A program made the position numbers and the translations under genes. Of a stretch of DNA of 64,000 bases, positions 25,513 to 34,441 are shown piece by piece; the first letter of the stretch is position 1; each line of letters starts with the position of its first letter. The stretch is from Streptomyces sp. NBC_00190 (lineage in GTDB: Bacteria > Actinomycetota > Actinomycetes > Streptomycetales > Streptomycetaceae). The stretch lies in NCBI RefSeq assembly GCF_036203305.1, contig NZ_CP108131.1:4960001-5024000 (forward strand). The letters run 5' to 3'. The notes beneath the pieces are model-generated. The model was not told where the DNA came from and made no database searches. It was given only the letters and a program-made list of their open reading frames with translations.

Positions 25513-26157
25513 TCAGGAGCGTCCGCGCTCCTCCAGATAGGTCGTGTGCGTCTGCTGACGGCCGGCCTCCACCTCGTGGAGGCCGGCCGTCACGCGTTCC
25601 GCCTCGTCGTAGAGGACCGCCAGCTGCCGTTCCAGGTGCCGCTCCGGCGACTCGGCACCCGACGTCATCCGCGTCCACCAGCGCGTCCGGTTGTACGTGT
25701 CCACGCACTCCGGGACGTCCAGCCGGATCGCCCGAGACAGCGCGTGCACCCACTCCGGCTCGGCGGCCAGCGCATCGGCCACCCACCCCGGATCGAGCAG
25801 GGCCGCGTACAGCTCCATCAGCTCGGCCAGCTTCCCGCCCGCCGCCGGCGGCAGGTCCACCTCGGCCAGGTATTCGCGCAGCCTCCCGAAATCCTCCCGT
25901 ACGACACCCAGCTGCTCGGCGACGTCCGGGTACTGCGGCGGATCCACCCGCTCCGGCGGGGCGATCAGCGCGCCCGCGCCGTACAGCCCGGCGACCACCA
26001 CCGGCCAGAACGAGCCGCCCACCCCGGCGAAGCTCAGGCCCAGACCGGCCACCCCGCAGGCGGAGCCGGCCAGGTTCTTCTTCGACTCCAGGTAGTGGAG
26101 AAAACCCGTACCGAGCGCCCTGCCGACGGCCGCGCCGGCCGCTCTATTGGTAGCCAC
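25513..26157 (-). CDS. Protein of unknown function at the end of the TelA operon
   Basis: The 214-residue protein has a Gly/Ala-rich N-terminal hydrophobic part (about residues 30-65, with FAGVGGSFWPVVVAGLYGAGA) and a helical, charged remainder ending in TYLEERGRS. Its start lies 14 bases inside the 3' end of the VWA gene, so it is the last member of the coupled operon. No family was recognised. Confidence 0.75.
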   Translation of the reverse strand: MATNRAAGAAVGRALGTGFLHYLESKKNLAGSACGVAGLGLSFAGVGGSFWPVVVAGLYGAGALIAPPERVDPPQYPDVAEQLGVVREDFGRLREYLAEVDLPPAAGGKLAELMELYAALLDPGWVADALAAEPEWVHALSRAIRLDVPECVDTYNRTRWWTRMTSGAESPERHLERQLAVLYDEAERVTAGLHEVEAGRQQTHTTYLEERGRS

Positions 26158-27763
26158 GGATCTCCTCGAAGGCTCCGTTCAGCGAACCGTTCCCGTCGGT
26201 GGCGTCGAACATCCGCCCGCCGGTCAGTTCGGTGATGTGGGTGAGCTCCTTGCGGTCCGAGTCCCCGAACAGCACCGCGAAGACCGGGGTGTGCTTCTGC
26301 CCCTCGGGCAGCGCGGCGTAGAAGGAGTCGAAGTGCCCGGCCCCCACGCCCTCGGTGTTCTCGCCGTCCGTCATGAGCACGATCGAGGTGAACGCGTCCG
26401 AACCGCCCTTGCCGAGCTGCTCGTACGCCGCCTCCAGGCTGCTGTAGACCGCCGTACCCCCCTCCGGCTGCAAGGACTTCACGTCGCCCCGGATCGCGTC
26501 CAGGGCCGGCCCCGGATTGCCGGGCTCGACCACGTGCGTCCGTACCTTCTTCACCTTGGACCCGAACGGCAGGAGCGTCACCTCCTCGCGGTCCCGGAAC
26601 CGCTCCCCGGTCCCCGAACTCCCGCTGCCCGTCAGGTCCGTGAGCGCCGCCTTCAGCCGCCCGATGCGGTCGTCGTCGGCCATCGAACCCGAGGTGTCCA
26701 GGACGTACACCGTCCGCGAGGGCCGGCGCAGCTCGTTCTCGTACGAGGCCAGCAGCCCGTCGGCGACCGCGAGCGAGCCGGGGAACGGCAGCTCGCGCCG
26801 CATCGAAGCGCCCAGCCCGGGGGCCGGCGCCACCTCGGCCGCGACCGGCCGGCGGAAGGTCTTCCCGGTGATCTCCGCTTGCGCCTGTGCCCCGCGCAGG
26901 TACTCCGTCAGCGCCCGCCCCGACTCGCGGGCCCCGGCCGGGGCCGAGGTCAGCAGGGTCAGCGGGTAGTGTGCGGTGACCACGCCGTCACGCGGCCGGA
27001 TCACCGTCAGCGGAGCCTTCGCGTCCCGGTTCATCGAGAGCAGCACCGACTCGTAGTTCACCAGCGCGTCCACGTCCGGGCGCTGGGCGTAGGCGGTGGC
27101 GAGCCAGCCGGAGGAGCCCGAGGTCAGCTTCTGCCCGCCGAAGAACTCCTTCAGCCGGGGCGCGGCCGCCTTCACGTCCGCGTCCGTCAGCGCCGCCTGC
27201 GCGCCCGACAGGCCCGAGGCCACCGAGACCAGCGCGGAGAAACCGGAGTTCGAGCGCACCGGGTCGGTCATCCCGTACGTCAGCCTGCCGCCCGCGACCG
27301 CCTCGTGCACCGCCGACCAGGTGACCTCCTCCGGCTTCCAGCCGAGCCGGGCCAACGATTCCGGCTTCACACCGAGGGCGACGGGCGAGGACATCACCGG
27401 GGTCTCGTTGGCGAGCTTCCCGGCGGCCTGCGGACGCAGCCGCAGATAGTCGTTCGAGGACAGCCAGATCGCGTCGTACTTTCCGTCGGCCTTCCCGGAG
27501 GCGACCTGCTCGGCGGCGTCTAGGGTCCCGGACCAGGTGAGGTTCACGGTGACCCCGGTGGCCTTCCTGGCCTGCTCCAGCACCGGCTGCATGTCGGCGA
27601 GCTCACTGGAGGCCAGCACCCGCAGGGTGCCCTCCTTGTAGGCGGTCGGCTTCGGGTCGCCGGGCCGGTCGGACCCCTCCGAGGTGCAGCCGCTCACCGC
27701 GACGAGCGAAGCGAGGGCCAGGCCCGCGACCAGCCGGCCCCGCCGGTACTCGCGCCCGCTCAC
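26144..27763 (-). CDS. Lipoprotein with substrate-binding-like and von Willebrand A domains
   Basis: The 539-residue protein has a lipobox (LVAVSGC) and a periplasmic-binding-protein-like region (about residues 45-320: LRVLASSELADM, WLSSNDYLRLRP, PVRSNSGFSALVS). A VWA domain begins near residue 350 with the metal motif DTSGSM (DxSxS) and continues to the end. The GTG start overlaps the TelA stop (GTGA). It should sit on the outer membrane face and bind a partner through a metal-dependent VWA contact. It pairs with the other binding-protein-like product of the operon, with TelA between them. Confidence 0.87.
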   Translation of the reverse strand: MSGREYRRGRLVAGLALASLVAVSGCTSEGSDRPGDPKPTAYKEGTLRVLASSELADMQPVLEQARKATGVTVNLTWSGTLDAAEQVASGKADGKYDAIWLSSNDYLRLRPQAAGKLANETPVMSSPVALGVKPESLARLGWKPEEVTWSAVHEAVAGGRLTYGMTDPVRSNSGFSALVSVASGLSGAQAALTDADVKAAAPRLKEFFGGQKLTSGSSGWLATAYAQRPDVDALVNYESVLLSMNRDAKAPLTVIRPRDGVVTAHYPLTLLTSAPAGARESGRALTEYLRGAQAQAEITGKTFRRPVAAEVAPAPGLGASMRRELPFPGSLAVADGLLASYENELRRPSRTVYVLDTSGSMADDDRIGRLKAALTDLTGSGSSGTGERFRDREEVTLLPFGSKVKKVRTHVVEPGNPGPALDAIRGDVKSLQPEGGTAVYSSLEAAYEQLGKGGSDAFTSIVLMTDGENTEGVGAGHFDSFYAALPEGQKHTPVFAVLFGDSDRKELTHITELTGGRMFDATDGNGSLNGAFEEIRGYQ

Positions 27764-28947
27764 TGGACACCGCCCTCGAGCACACTCGCGGTGCGCGTGC
27801 GCGCGAGATGCGCCGAGGCCGTCCGGAGTTCCCCGGTCAGGGACTCCACGGTCGCGGCCATGTTCTCCGTGGCCTGCACCTTGAAGGTGTCGATCGCGTC
27901 GAGCGTCTGGTAGATCTGCGCGAACGCCGTCCGCAGGGTCTCCGCGCCCACCGCCGGATCGGCCGCGATCCGCTGGATCTCGCCGCTCTGCGTGGACAGC
28001 ATCTGCGCGTTGCCCCGGATCAGCTCCTCGGTGGTGCCGCGCAACGCGTTGACCTGCTCGGTCACCTTGCGCTGGTTGTCGAGGGCCGAGGCCAGCATCA
28101 CGGCGATCCGCAGCGCGGACACCGTGGTGGTCGCGGCCCGGTCGACGCCCTTGATCAACTCCTCGTTGTTGCGCCGGACCACGTCCATCGCCAGGTAGCC
28201 CTGCGCGCACACCGCCAGCTGCGTCAGCAGGTCCTGGTGCTTCTGCCGGACGGGGAAGAGCACGTCCGCGCGCATCGCGTCGGCCTGCTGCGGGTCGGAG
28301 CGCTCGGCCTCGGCGATCCGCTGCTCGACGGCGATGTCCAGGGCCTCGGTCAGGACCGCGTACTCCTGGAGCTTGCCCATGGTCTCCCAGAGCCGCGAGC
28401 GCTCGGTGTGCAAGGCCGCGTTGTCGCGGCGCAGCTCGTCCTGGCCGCCGCGCAGCGCGCCCACGATCTTGTTGAGGGTGGCCTGCGAGGAGGCGTACTT
28501 GGCCACGTGGTCGCGGAACCTGTTGCCGCCCGGCAGCTTCGCGAGCAGCTTGCCGACCCCCTTGGCGGGCGTGTCCCGCGGGTCGAGGTCCTCGACGGTG
28601 CGCCGCAGTTCGACGAGGGAGCCGGCCACCCGGGCCTGCGCGTCGCCGCCCCCGTCGGAGCCGAGCGAGCGCACCGCCCGCTCCAGCATCCGGTTGGACT
28701 GCTGGGCGGCGGAGCGGATGTCGGCCGAGCCGAGCCCGGCGATCTCGCCGATGCGCTGCGCGAACTCGGGGGAGCGGGTGTCGATCCCGGCGAGCGTGCC
28801 GACGTACTCCCCGGCACGGCGGGCCATCTCGTCGCGGACGCCGTCCTGGAGCGGTACGAGGCCGGCCGCCTGCTCCTTGCGGACGGGCGCGACGGGCTCG
28901 GGAGCGCTGAGGACGAGCGGGCCGTCCTCGGGAGGTGTAAGTGTCAC
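27760..28947 (-). CDS. TelA-family (toxic anion resistance) protein
   Basis: The 395-residue soluble, almost fully helical protein matches the TelA/YceH group: long coiled-coil helices, LPGGNRFRDHVAKY, and the LAVCAQGYLAMDVVRRNNEELIKGV region typical of the family. Members are linked to tellurite or envelope-stress resistance and often sit with Ter-type or VWA genes. It overlaps both neighbours by four bases. The function in this operon, with two exported binding-like proteins, is not known. Confidence 0.9.
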   Translation of the reverse strand: MTLTPPEDGPLVLSAPEPVAPVRKEQAAGLVPLQDGVRDEMARRAGEYVGTLAGIDTRSPEFAQRIGEIAGLGSADIRSAAQQSNRMLERAVRSLGSDGGGDAQARVAGSLVELRRTVEDLDPRDTPAKGVGKLLAKLPGGNRFRDHVAKYASSQATLNKIVGALRGGQDELRRDNAALHTERSRLWETMGKLQEYAVLTEALDIAVEQRIAEAERSDPQQADAMRADVLFPVRQKHQDLLTQLAVCAQGYLAMDVVRRNNEELIKGVDRAATTTVSALRIAVMLASALDNQRKVTEQVNALRGTTEELIRGNAQMLSTQSGEIQRIAADPAVGAETLRTAFAQIYQTLDAIDTFKVQATENMAATVESLTGELRTASAHLARTRTASVLEGGVQ

Positions 28948-30047
28948 GGTGTGTCCCCCTGGCCCTTGGCGCGTGCGGCCAGCGCCATCAGGATCTTGAC
29001 GGTGGGTGTGCCGACCTGGCGGATGCCGGTCAGCCCCGGGTTGAGGTACGCGGCGTGCGGCGCGGTGGCGGCGGTGAACTCGGGCACGCCGTCCTGCGGG
29101 CGGAACCCGTGGCGCAGGGCCAGCTCGCGCAGCTTCGGATCGGTCGCGAGGAGGGTGCCGAGCTCCTTGGCCTTGTCGCTGAGCGGCACGAAGGTGTGCG
29201 CCGTGTTGACCGTGGTGTCCGGGTAGAGGACCACCATGTCGTCGACGTTCCCGCCACCCTGCTTCTGCAGGAGCAAGGACGCCACCTGGGACTCGTAGAC
29301 CAGGATGAGCGGTTCGCCGCTGCCGCTGATGAAGGCCCGGAAGGGGTCGTCGGTGCTCGGCTCCAGGGCTCCCTGGACGGAGATCAGCTTGCGCAGCAGC
29401 GGGGCGGTGCGGGCGATCCCGGCGTCGTCGGAGACCACGTTGTTGCCGTTCGCCACGTTGGAGGTGGCGGCGAGGAAGAGGGCGCCGGAGTTGGAGGTGG
29501 CCGGGTCGGTGGTCTTGATGAACACGGTGCCGGTCAGCTCGGCGTGGGCGGAGGAGCCGGGCAGCTGCTGCCAGGTGCGGTCCTCGGCGGCGGCCTTGAG
29601 GAAGGGGCCCATGAGGAGGGTTCCGGTGTTCTTGCCGGTCGTCTTCGCGAGGCCGTTGTCGGCGAGGACCTTGGCGGCGTTGGAACGGGCGATCACGACG
29701 AGCGGGGAGTAGAAGGGCTTGGTCTCCTGCGCGCCCTTGACCCCGGCTGCGGCTTCCACCTCCTTGGCGGGTTCACTGCTGCTGGGGAAGGCGAAGTCGA
29801 GCTTCTTGAGGTCGAGCTGGTCCATCGCCCAGGAGCCCGAGGTCTCCGTCTTCACTTCGTACTTCTTGGCTGCAAGAGCCTTGACGACGTCCGGGTCGTG
29901 GAAGAATTCCGACTTCTCCGAGCCGATGACGCCGTTCACCACGGTCTTCGTTGCCGTGGGGTCTGGGTCGTGCCCCTGGAAGAAGGCGATGAAGAGCACG
30001 CCTCCGAGGAGGAGCACACCCAGGACGATTCCTAGGATGCGTCTCAC
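28944..30047 (-). CDS. Membrane-anchored substrate-binding-like protein heading the TelA operon
   Basis: About 367 residues from GTG 30047 (an in-frame GTG at 30074 would add nine). The N-terminus is one signal-anchor (ILGIVLGVLLLGGVLFIAFF) without a lipobox. The outside part looks like a type II binding protein: GSEKSEFFHDPDVV, FAFPSSSEP, VVIARSN, TDPATSNSGALF, LVYESQVASLL. The first motif is near those of extracellular solute-binding proteins, but no permease gene is nearby. The stop overlaps the TelA start. Confidence 0.82.
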   Translation of the reverse strand: MRRILGIVLGVLLLGGVLFIAFFQGHDPDPTATKTVVNGVIGSEKSEFFHDPDVVKALAAKKYEVKTETSGSWAMDQLDLKKLDFAFPSSSEPAKEVEAAAGVKGAQETKPFYSPLVVIARSNAAKVLADNGLAKTTGKNTGTLLMGPFLKAAAEDRTWQQLPGSSAHAELTGTVFIKTTDPATSNSGALFLAATSNVANGNNVVSDDAGIARTAPLLRKLISVQGALEPSTDDPFRAFISGSGEPLILVYESQVASLLLQKQGGGNVDDMVVLYPDTTVNTAHTFVPLSDKAKELGTLLATDPKLRELALRHGFRPQDGVPEFTAATAPHAAYLNPGLTGIRQVGTPTVKILMALAARAKGQGDTP

Positions 30048-30184
30048 GGGTGCAGAGTGCTCGCGGAAACCCACATTCCGCGACGGGTTGAATGAACGTC
30101 AGGTGTCCAGGCGGTCCCACTTCGAAATGCTGTGTGAGCCCGAGGGTGCTGGTGGGAGGGGCGGCCGCCCGGGAGGATCTGGGC

Positions 30185-30598
30185 ATGGGCGTGAGCGCAT
30201 TGAAGTGGCAGGGCTGGCTGGTCGGCCTGGTGACACTGGCCGGGCTGCTGGTGTTCGCCCCGCTGGGGCTGTACGTGTGGGCGAGCGGCGAGCCGCCCCG
30301 CGAGGTGGTGGAGGACGTACGGGCCCGGGTGACCGGGTGTCGAATCGATCCGGCGAGCCGGCGCGTGGCGGCGACGGTGGAGGCGACGGGACAGGGCTCG
30401 TACGTGGTCACGGTGGAGTTCCGCGACCGGGAACACGCCGAGCCGGGCGCGCGGGTCGCGCAGGCCCTGGTGAAGATCCCGGGCGTGGCCCCCGGAACGC
30501 CGGAACGTGCCGAGGCGGTCGGCCCTGTCTGGCCGGTGGCGACGGTCCCGTGGTGCGGGGTCGCGGGCGTGGCGCTGACGGAGCAGCTGGAGCACTGA
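30185..30598 (+). CDS. Small single-pass exported or membrane protein
   Basis: The 137-residue protein has one hydrophobic segment near its start (about residues 12-33, WLVGLVTLAGLLVFAPLGLYVW) and an outside domain of about 95 residues with two cysteines (VTGCRID and VPWCGVAG). GGGAGGA lies 7 bases upstream of the ATG. It is divergent from the TelA operon and convergent with the next gene, with a hairpin between. No family was recognised. Confidence 0.72.
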   Translation: MGVSALKWQGWLVGLVTLAGLLVFAPLGLYVWASGEPPREVVEDVRARVTGCRIDPASRRVAATVEATGQGSYVVTVEFRDREHAEPGARVAQALVKIPGVAPGTPERAEAVGPVWPVATVPWCGVAGVALTEQLEH

Positions 30599-30702
30599 GC
30601 CAAGCCCTGCCGGGCCGCGCAGCGGCACATCCGCATCCGCATCCGGAGGTGTCCCCGCACGGGCCGGGCTCCGTCCGCCGGGCTCCCCGCAGGGGTATGG
30701 CG

Positions 30703-30735
30703 CCCGGTCCGGAGCCTCCGCGGCCCCGGACCGGG
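30703..30735. terminator. Bidirectional hairpin terminator
   Basis: CCCGGTCCGG (30703-30712) pairs perfectly with CCGGACCGGG (30726-30735) around a 13-base loop, between convergent genes ending at 30598 and 30740. Confidence 0.7.
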
Positions 30736-30739
30736 GCCG

Positions 30740-31138
30740 TCAGTGGGCGCCGGCCAGGTCCAGGGACGTCAGGGCGGCGGCGTGGGCGTCCATGCGCTCG
30801 GCGGCGAGGATCGCGACGGTGGTGTCGGCGCGGGACGCGGCGACGAGGAGCGCGCGGGCGGCGAGGTCGTGCGCGCGCTGGTGCAGGGCGGCGCCGTCGC
30901 CGGCAGGCTCCTGCTGCGGCGCGCGGGCGGGCTGGGCCCCCCGCAGCCGCGCGACCTGTGCCGCGATCCTCGTGGCGTCCTCGGCGAGCCCGAGCTCGTC
31001 GGTGACGGCGAGCAGGGCGGCGAGATGCCCGGCGAGCTGGATGTCCAGCGCTTCGCCGCGGCTCCGGTGCGGATAGTCGGTCGTCGGGCTGCCGCCCACG
31101 CGGTGGACGACCGACTTGGTGCGGATCGGCTCGTACAT
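30740..31138 (-). CDS. Small helical protein of unknown function
   Basis: The 132-residue protein starts at ATG 31138 after an excellent GGAGG 8 bases upstream. It is Ala-rich and helical after an N-terminal YEPIRTKSVVHR stretch. The palindrome TTGAGCTCAA lies at 31193-31202, in its promoter region. No family was recognised and no catalytic motif is visible. Confidence 0.75.
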   Translation of the reverse strand: MYEPIRTKSVVHRVGGSPTTDYPHRSRGEALDIQLAGHLAALLAVTDELGLAEDATRIAAQVARLRGAQPARAPQQEPAGDGAALHQRAHDLAARALLVAASRADTTVAILAAERMDAHAAALTSLDLAGAH

Positions 31139-31226
31139 GAGGTGGCCTCCTGCGTGGTCAGGAGACCATCCTACATTGGATCCGTTCTAAAGTTGAGCTC
31201 AATCCTATTGTCTGACTCGCGTGGCG

Positions 31227-32438
31227 CTAGGGCTGGCTGTAACCGTCGAGGAAGTTCCCGATCCGCGTCACGGCATCGGCCAGGTCCACGGCGTTCGGCA
31301 GGGTCACGATCCGGAAGTGGTCGGGCTCGGGCCAGTTGAAGCCCGTACCGTGCACGACCATGATCTTCTCGGCCCGCAGCAGGTCCAGGACCATCTGCCG
31401 GTCGTCCTTGATCTTGTAGACGGACGGGTCGAGCTTGGGGAAGGCGTACAGCGCGCCCTTCGGCTTCACGCAGGTGACACCGGGGATCTGGGTGAGCAGG
31501 TCGTACGCGACGTTGCGCTGCTCCAGGATCCGCCCGCCGGGCAGGACCAGGTCCTCGATCGACTGCCGGCCGCCGAGCGCGGTGGCCACGGCGTGCTGCG
31601 AGGGCATGTTCGCGCACAGGCGCATGTTCGCGAGGATCGTGAGGCCCTCGATGTACGAGGAGGCGTTCTGCTTCGGGCCGCAGACCGCCATCCAGCCGGC
31701 CCGGTAGCCGGCGACGCGGTAGTTCTTCGAGAGCCCGTTGAAGGTCAGCGTCAGCAGGTCCGGCGCGATGGCGGCGGTGTTGGTGTGGGTCACGCCGTCG
31801 TAGAGGATCCGGTCGTAGATCTCGTCCGAGCAGACGACCAGGTTGTGGCGGCGGGCGATGTCCGTGAGCCCGCGCAGCATCTCGTCGTCGTAGACGGCGC
31901 CGGTCGGGTTGTTCGGGTTGATGATCACGATCGCGCGGGTGCGGTCGGTGATCTTGCGCTCGATGTCGGCGAGGTCCGGCATCCAGTCGGACTGCTCGTC
32001 GCACCGGTAGTGCACGGCCGTGCCGCCCGCGAGGCTGACGCAGGCCGTCCACAGCGGGTAGTCCGGCGCGGGGACGAGGACCTCGTCGCCGTCGTCGAGC
32101 AGCGCCTGCATCGACATCTGGATCAGCTCGGAGGCGCCGTTGCCGAGGTAGATGTCCTCGACGTCCAGCTCGATGCCCTTGGTCTGGTAGTGCTGCATGA
32201 CCGCGCGGCGCGCGGAGAGCAGCCCCTTCGCGTCCCCGTACCCGTGGGCGGTGCCCAGGTTGCGGAGCATGTCCTCAAGGATCTCCGGCGGGCACTCGAA
32301 GCCGAAGGCCGCGGGGTTGCCGGTGTTGAGCTTGAGGATGCGATGACCTGCTGCTTCGAGCCGCATCGCCTCTTCGAGGACGGGGCCGCGGATCTCGTAG
32401 CAGACATTGGCGAGTTTCGTTGACTGGATCACCTGCAT
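31227..32438 (-). CDS. alaA: Alanine-synthesising aminotransferase (AlaA-like)
   Basis: The 403-residue fold-type I PLP enzyme matches the AlaA (YfbQ) group along its full length: start KLANVCYEIRGPVLEEA, the NPNNPTGAVY loop, SDEIYDRILYD for the PLP ring, and the lysine in FNGLSKNYRVAGYR. It transfers an amino group between glutamate and pyruvate to give alanine. Length and motif order are normal. It is transcribed alone. Confidence 0.92.
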   Translation of the reverse strand: MQVIQSTKLANVCYEIRGPVLEEAMRLEAAGHRILKLNTGNPAAFGFECPPEILEDMLRNLGTAHGYGDAKGLLSARRAVMQHYQTKGIELDVEDIYLGNGASELIQMSMQALLDDGDEVLVPAPDYPLWTACVSLAGGTAVHYRCDEQSDWMPDLADIERKITDRTRAIVIINPNNPTGAVYDDEMLRGLTDIARRHNLVVCSDEIYDRILYDGVTHTNTAAIAPDLLTLTFNGLSKNYRVAGYRAGWMAVCGPKQNASSYIEGLTILANMRLCANMPSQHAVATALGGRQSIEDLVLPGGRILEQRNVAYDLLTQIPGVTCVKPKGALYAFPKLDPSVYKIKDDRQMVLDLLRAEKIMVVHGTGFNWPEPDHFRIVTLPNAVDLADAVTRIGNFLDGYSQP

Positions 32439-32771
32439 AACGGGAGCTTACGGGGCTCCCCGTGAGCCCGCTGGGGCATTTCGGCCGAACATGAAGGTAG
32501 ATATGTCCCATTTCGCGCGATGGGTGGGTGACGGCGCGCTCCGCCCTTGGAAACGGGGGCCGCGCCGCCGTTCCGGCCTGCGGAATGGGTGAGGCGTGAG
32601 CGGGGTCCGAGCGCCGGTGTTGCGCTCGTCACCCCTGGGGGTGATGCCCGGGGGTGAGCCCATGGGCTGAGTGGGTGGGGCTGAGCGGGTGGGGCTGAGT
32701 ACGCGGGCTGAGTACGCGGGCTGAGTACGCGGGCTCATGCGTCGGGGGGCGGCCGTGGGGAGGCTGGGGGC
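32439..32771. other. Gene-free stretch with promoter of alaA and tandem repeats
   Basis: This 333-base stretch has no convincing gene. Its left third must hold the leftward alaA promoter. Its right third holds the tandem array at 32667-32733. Nothing else was seen. Confidence 0.6.
32667..32733. repeat. Tandem array of five 13-14-bp CTGAG units
   Basis: Two 14-base units (CTGAGTGGGTGGGG and CTGAGCGGGTGGGG, 32667-32694) are followed by three identical 13-base units CTGAGTACGCGGG (32695-32733). The array ends about 40 bases before the small membrane protein gene. The two kinds of unit share their first five bases and length, so they probably arose by slippage and divergence. Confidence 0.88.
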
Positions 32772-32921
32772 ATGAGTCAGGGCGAGTGGAAGCCGGCGGA
32801 CCACCGCCTGGGCGCCGACCGGGTCGGCACGGTGATCGCGGCCGTGGCGGGCGGCCTCGTGATCGCGGGGGCGGTCTTCATGGCGTTCCTGCTGGTGCTG
32901 CTGGTCGGGTACAGCCGGTGA
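32772..32921 (+). CDS. 49-residue single-pass membrane protein
   Basis: Starting MSQGEWKPADHRLGADR, it has one long hydrophobic segment from about residue 20 to 46 and ends GYSR. The composition is that of a genuine small membrane protein rather than a chance frame. A GGGGGC stretch just before the ATG is a poor ribosome site. The next gene starts 13 bases on. The function is unknown. Confidence 0.6.
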   Translation: MSQGEWKPADHRLGADRVGTVIAAVAGGLVIAGAVFMAFLLVLLVGYSR

Positions 32922-32934
32922 AGGGTGCGGGGCA

Positions 32935-33177
32935 GTGGATTTCGTAGTCGGTGACATGGCGATCACCACGGTCGGCACGGACGGTGACGACCGGGCGATC
33001 GAGTTCTCCGTGACGCGGCGCGGGGGCGATGCGCAGGAGGCGCACTTCGTGATCCACCGCGACCACGACCAGGGCTGGGAGACCGCCCGCCTCACCGTCG
33101 ACCCGCGGGTGAGCGGCATCGGCGTCCCCGTGGCCGCGGTGGAGTGGGCGGTGGAGTTCGCCAGGGAGTACCTCTGA
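32935..33177 (+). CDS. Small acidic protein of unknown function
   Basis: This 80-residue product reads as a compact beta-rich domain (DFVVGDMAITTVGTDGDD, EFSVTRRGGDAQEAHFVIHR). It starts on GTG 32935, with an ATG six codons later as an alternative. It follows the small membrane protein by 13 bases, so the two are probably one transcript. No family was recognised. Confidence 0.6.
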   Translation: MDFVVGDMAITTVGTDGDDRAIEFSVTRRGGDAQEAHFVIHRDHDQGWETARLTVDPRVSGIGVPVAAVEWAVEFAREYL

Positions 33178-33281
33178 GGGGGCGGGGGCGGGGCGGGGGG
33201 CTTCGGGGGGCGGGGTGTCCGCTGGGCGGGATCAGGGATGCGGTCGGTGGCTTCGGGCGGGCTGCCGCATACCGTTTCGAT

Positions 33282-33758
33282 ATGAAGCCGCTGAGGATCA
33301 TTGCCGGGGATGCCACGAGTCCGCAGGCCAAGGGGCCCAAGGTCATTGCCCATGTCTGCAATGACCTCGGAGGGTGGGGGAAGGGCTTCGTGCTGGCCGT
33401 TTCGAAGCGGTGGCCCGAGCCGGAGGCCGCGTTCCGGGCCTGGCACCGGGGGCGCAGCGGGAACGACTTCGGGCTCGGGGCCGTGCAACTGGTGCGGGTG
33501 CAGCCCGACGTGTGGGTAGCCAACATGGTCGGCCAGCGCGGGATACGCACCGGGAGCGGGGGGCCGCCGATCCGGTACGACGCCGTGGAGCGCTGCCTCG
33601 CCGCGTTGGCCGACCAGGCCGTCGAGCTGGGGGCGTCCGTCCACATGCCGCGCATCGGCTGCGGGCTGGCCGGCGGGAAGTGGTCCCGTATCGAGCCGCT
33701 GATCACCGACGCGTTGTGCGCGCGCGACGTGGAGGTGAGCGTCTACGACCACGCGTGA
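33282..33758 (+). CDS. Macro-domain (ADP-ribose-processing) protein
   Basis: The 158-residue protein is a single macro domain: start LRIIAGDATSPQ, then VIAHVCNDLGGWGKGF with the ribose-binding Asn-Asp and glycine loop, VANMVGQRGIR, and MPRIGCGLAGG, the second phosphate loop. It resembles the Poa1/TARG1-type enzymes that remove ADP-ribose derivatives. The N-terminal ligand residues are present, so binding is likely; its substrate is unknown. No strong ribosome site precedes the ATG. Confidence 0.88.
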   Translation: MKPLRIIAGDATSPQAKGPKVIAHVCNDLGGWGKGFVLAVSKRWPEPEAAFRAWHRGRSGNDFGLGAVQLVRVQPDVWVANMVGQRGIRTGSGGPPIRYDAVERCLAALADQAVELGASVHMPRIGCGLAGGKWSRIEPLITDALCARDVEVSVYDHA

Positions 33759-33889
33759 CAGTGGTGGACGGACCGCGACCGCCAGAGCAACTCCGGGAGG
33801 AACGGCCGCCGCCGTGCCATGCTCGCCGGTGACCGCAAGGACGCCGGTCCGGGCGTTCGTCGCCACAACGACATCGGAGGAAGCGCGCC

Positions 33890-34441
33890 ATGGAGTACCG
33901 GTACGCCACCGAGGCGGACGCGCCCGCCATGGCCGAACTCTTCGCCGCCAACCACCATGACGCCCTGACACCGGAGCAGCGCGCCCGGCAGGGCTTCGTA
34001 CAGGGCGCGTTCGACGTCGCCACGTTGGGCGCCATGGCCGCGGCCGGGGAGCTGCTCGTCGCGGACGACGAGGGCCGGGTCGCCGGGCTGCTGGCCCTGT
34101 CGGTGGCCGAGGACATGCCCGCCCCGCCGCCTGCGGTCGCGGGCCTGCTCCAGGCCCAGGACACGCTGGAGTGGGAGGGCCGCCCGCTGAGCGAGGTGAG
34201 CTGGCTGCTCTACGGGCCGGTCGTGGTCGACGCGGGCTACCGGGGTCACGGCGTGGCCCGGGCGCTGTTCACCATGGCCCTGGCGGCGGCATCGGGACGG
34301 GCCGACGTGGTGGTGGCCTTCATCGAAGCCGGGAACGCGCCTTCCTGGAAGGCGCACGTGGACGGCTTCGGCATGACCCCGCTCGGCGACTACGTCACCG
34401 GTGGGCGCACGTACAGCGCGGTCGCCGCGGCCGCCTCCTGA
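33890..34441 (+). CDS. GNAT-family N-acetyltransferase
   Basis: The 183-residue protein has the GNAT fold with an acetyl-CoA loop of the Q/RxxGxG/A type in DAGYRGHGVARALF and the beta-4 segment YGPVVVDAGYRG before it. A strong GGAGG lies 11 bases before the ATG. Its last 52 bases overlap the 3' end of the opposite gene. The acceptor is not predictable. Confidence 0.82.
   Translation: MEYRYATEADAPAMAELFAANHHDALTPEQRARQGFVQGAFDVATLGAMAAAGELLVADDEGRVAGLLALSVAEDMPAPPPAVAGLLQAQDTLEWEGRPLSEVSWLLYGPVVVDAGYRGHGVARALFTMALAAASGRADVVVAFIEAGNAPSWKAHVDGFGMTPLGDYVTGGRTYSAVAAAAS

Noticed and set aside
32486..32592. Small rightward frame near alaA
   Set aside because: It has no ribosome site and ends in an Arg-rich run; it overlaps the alaA promoter region.
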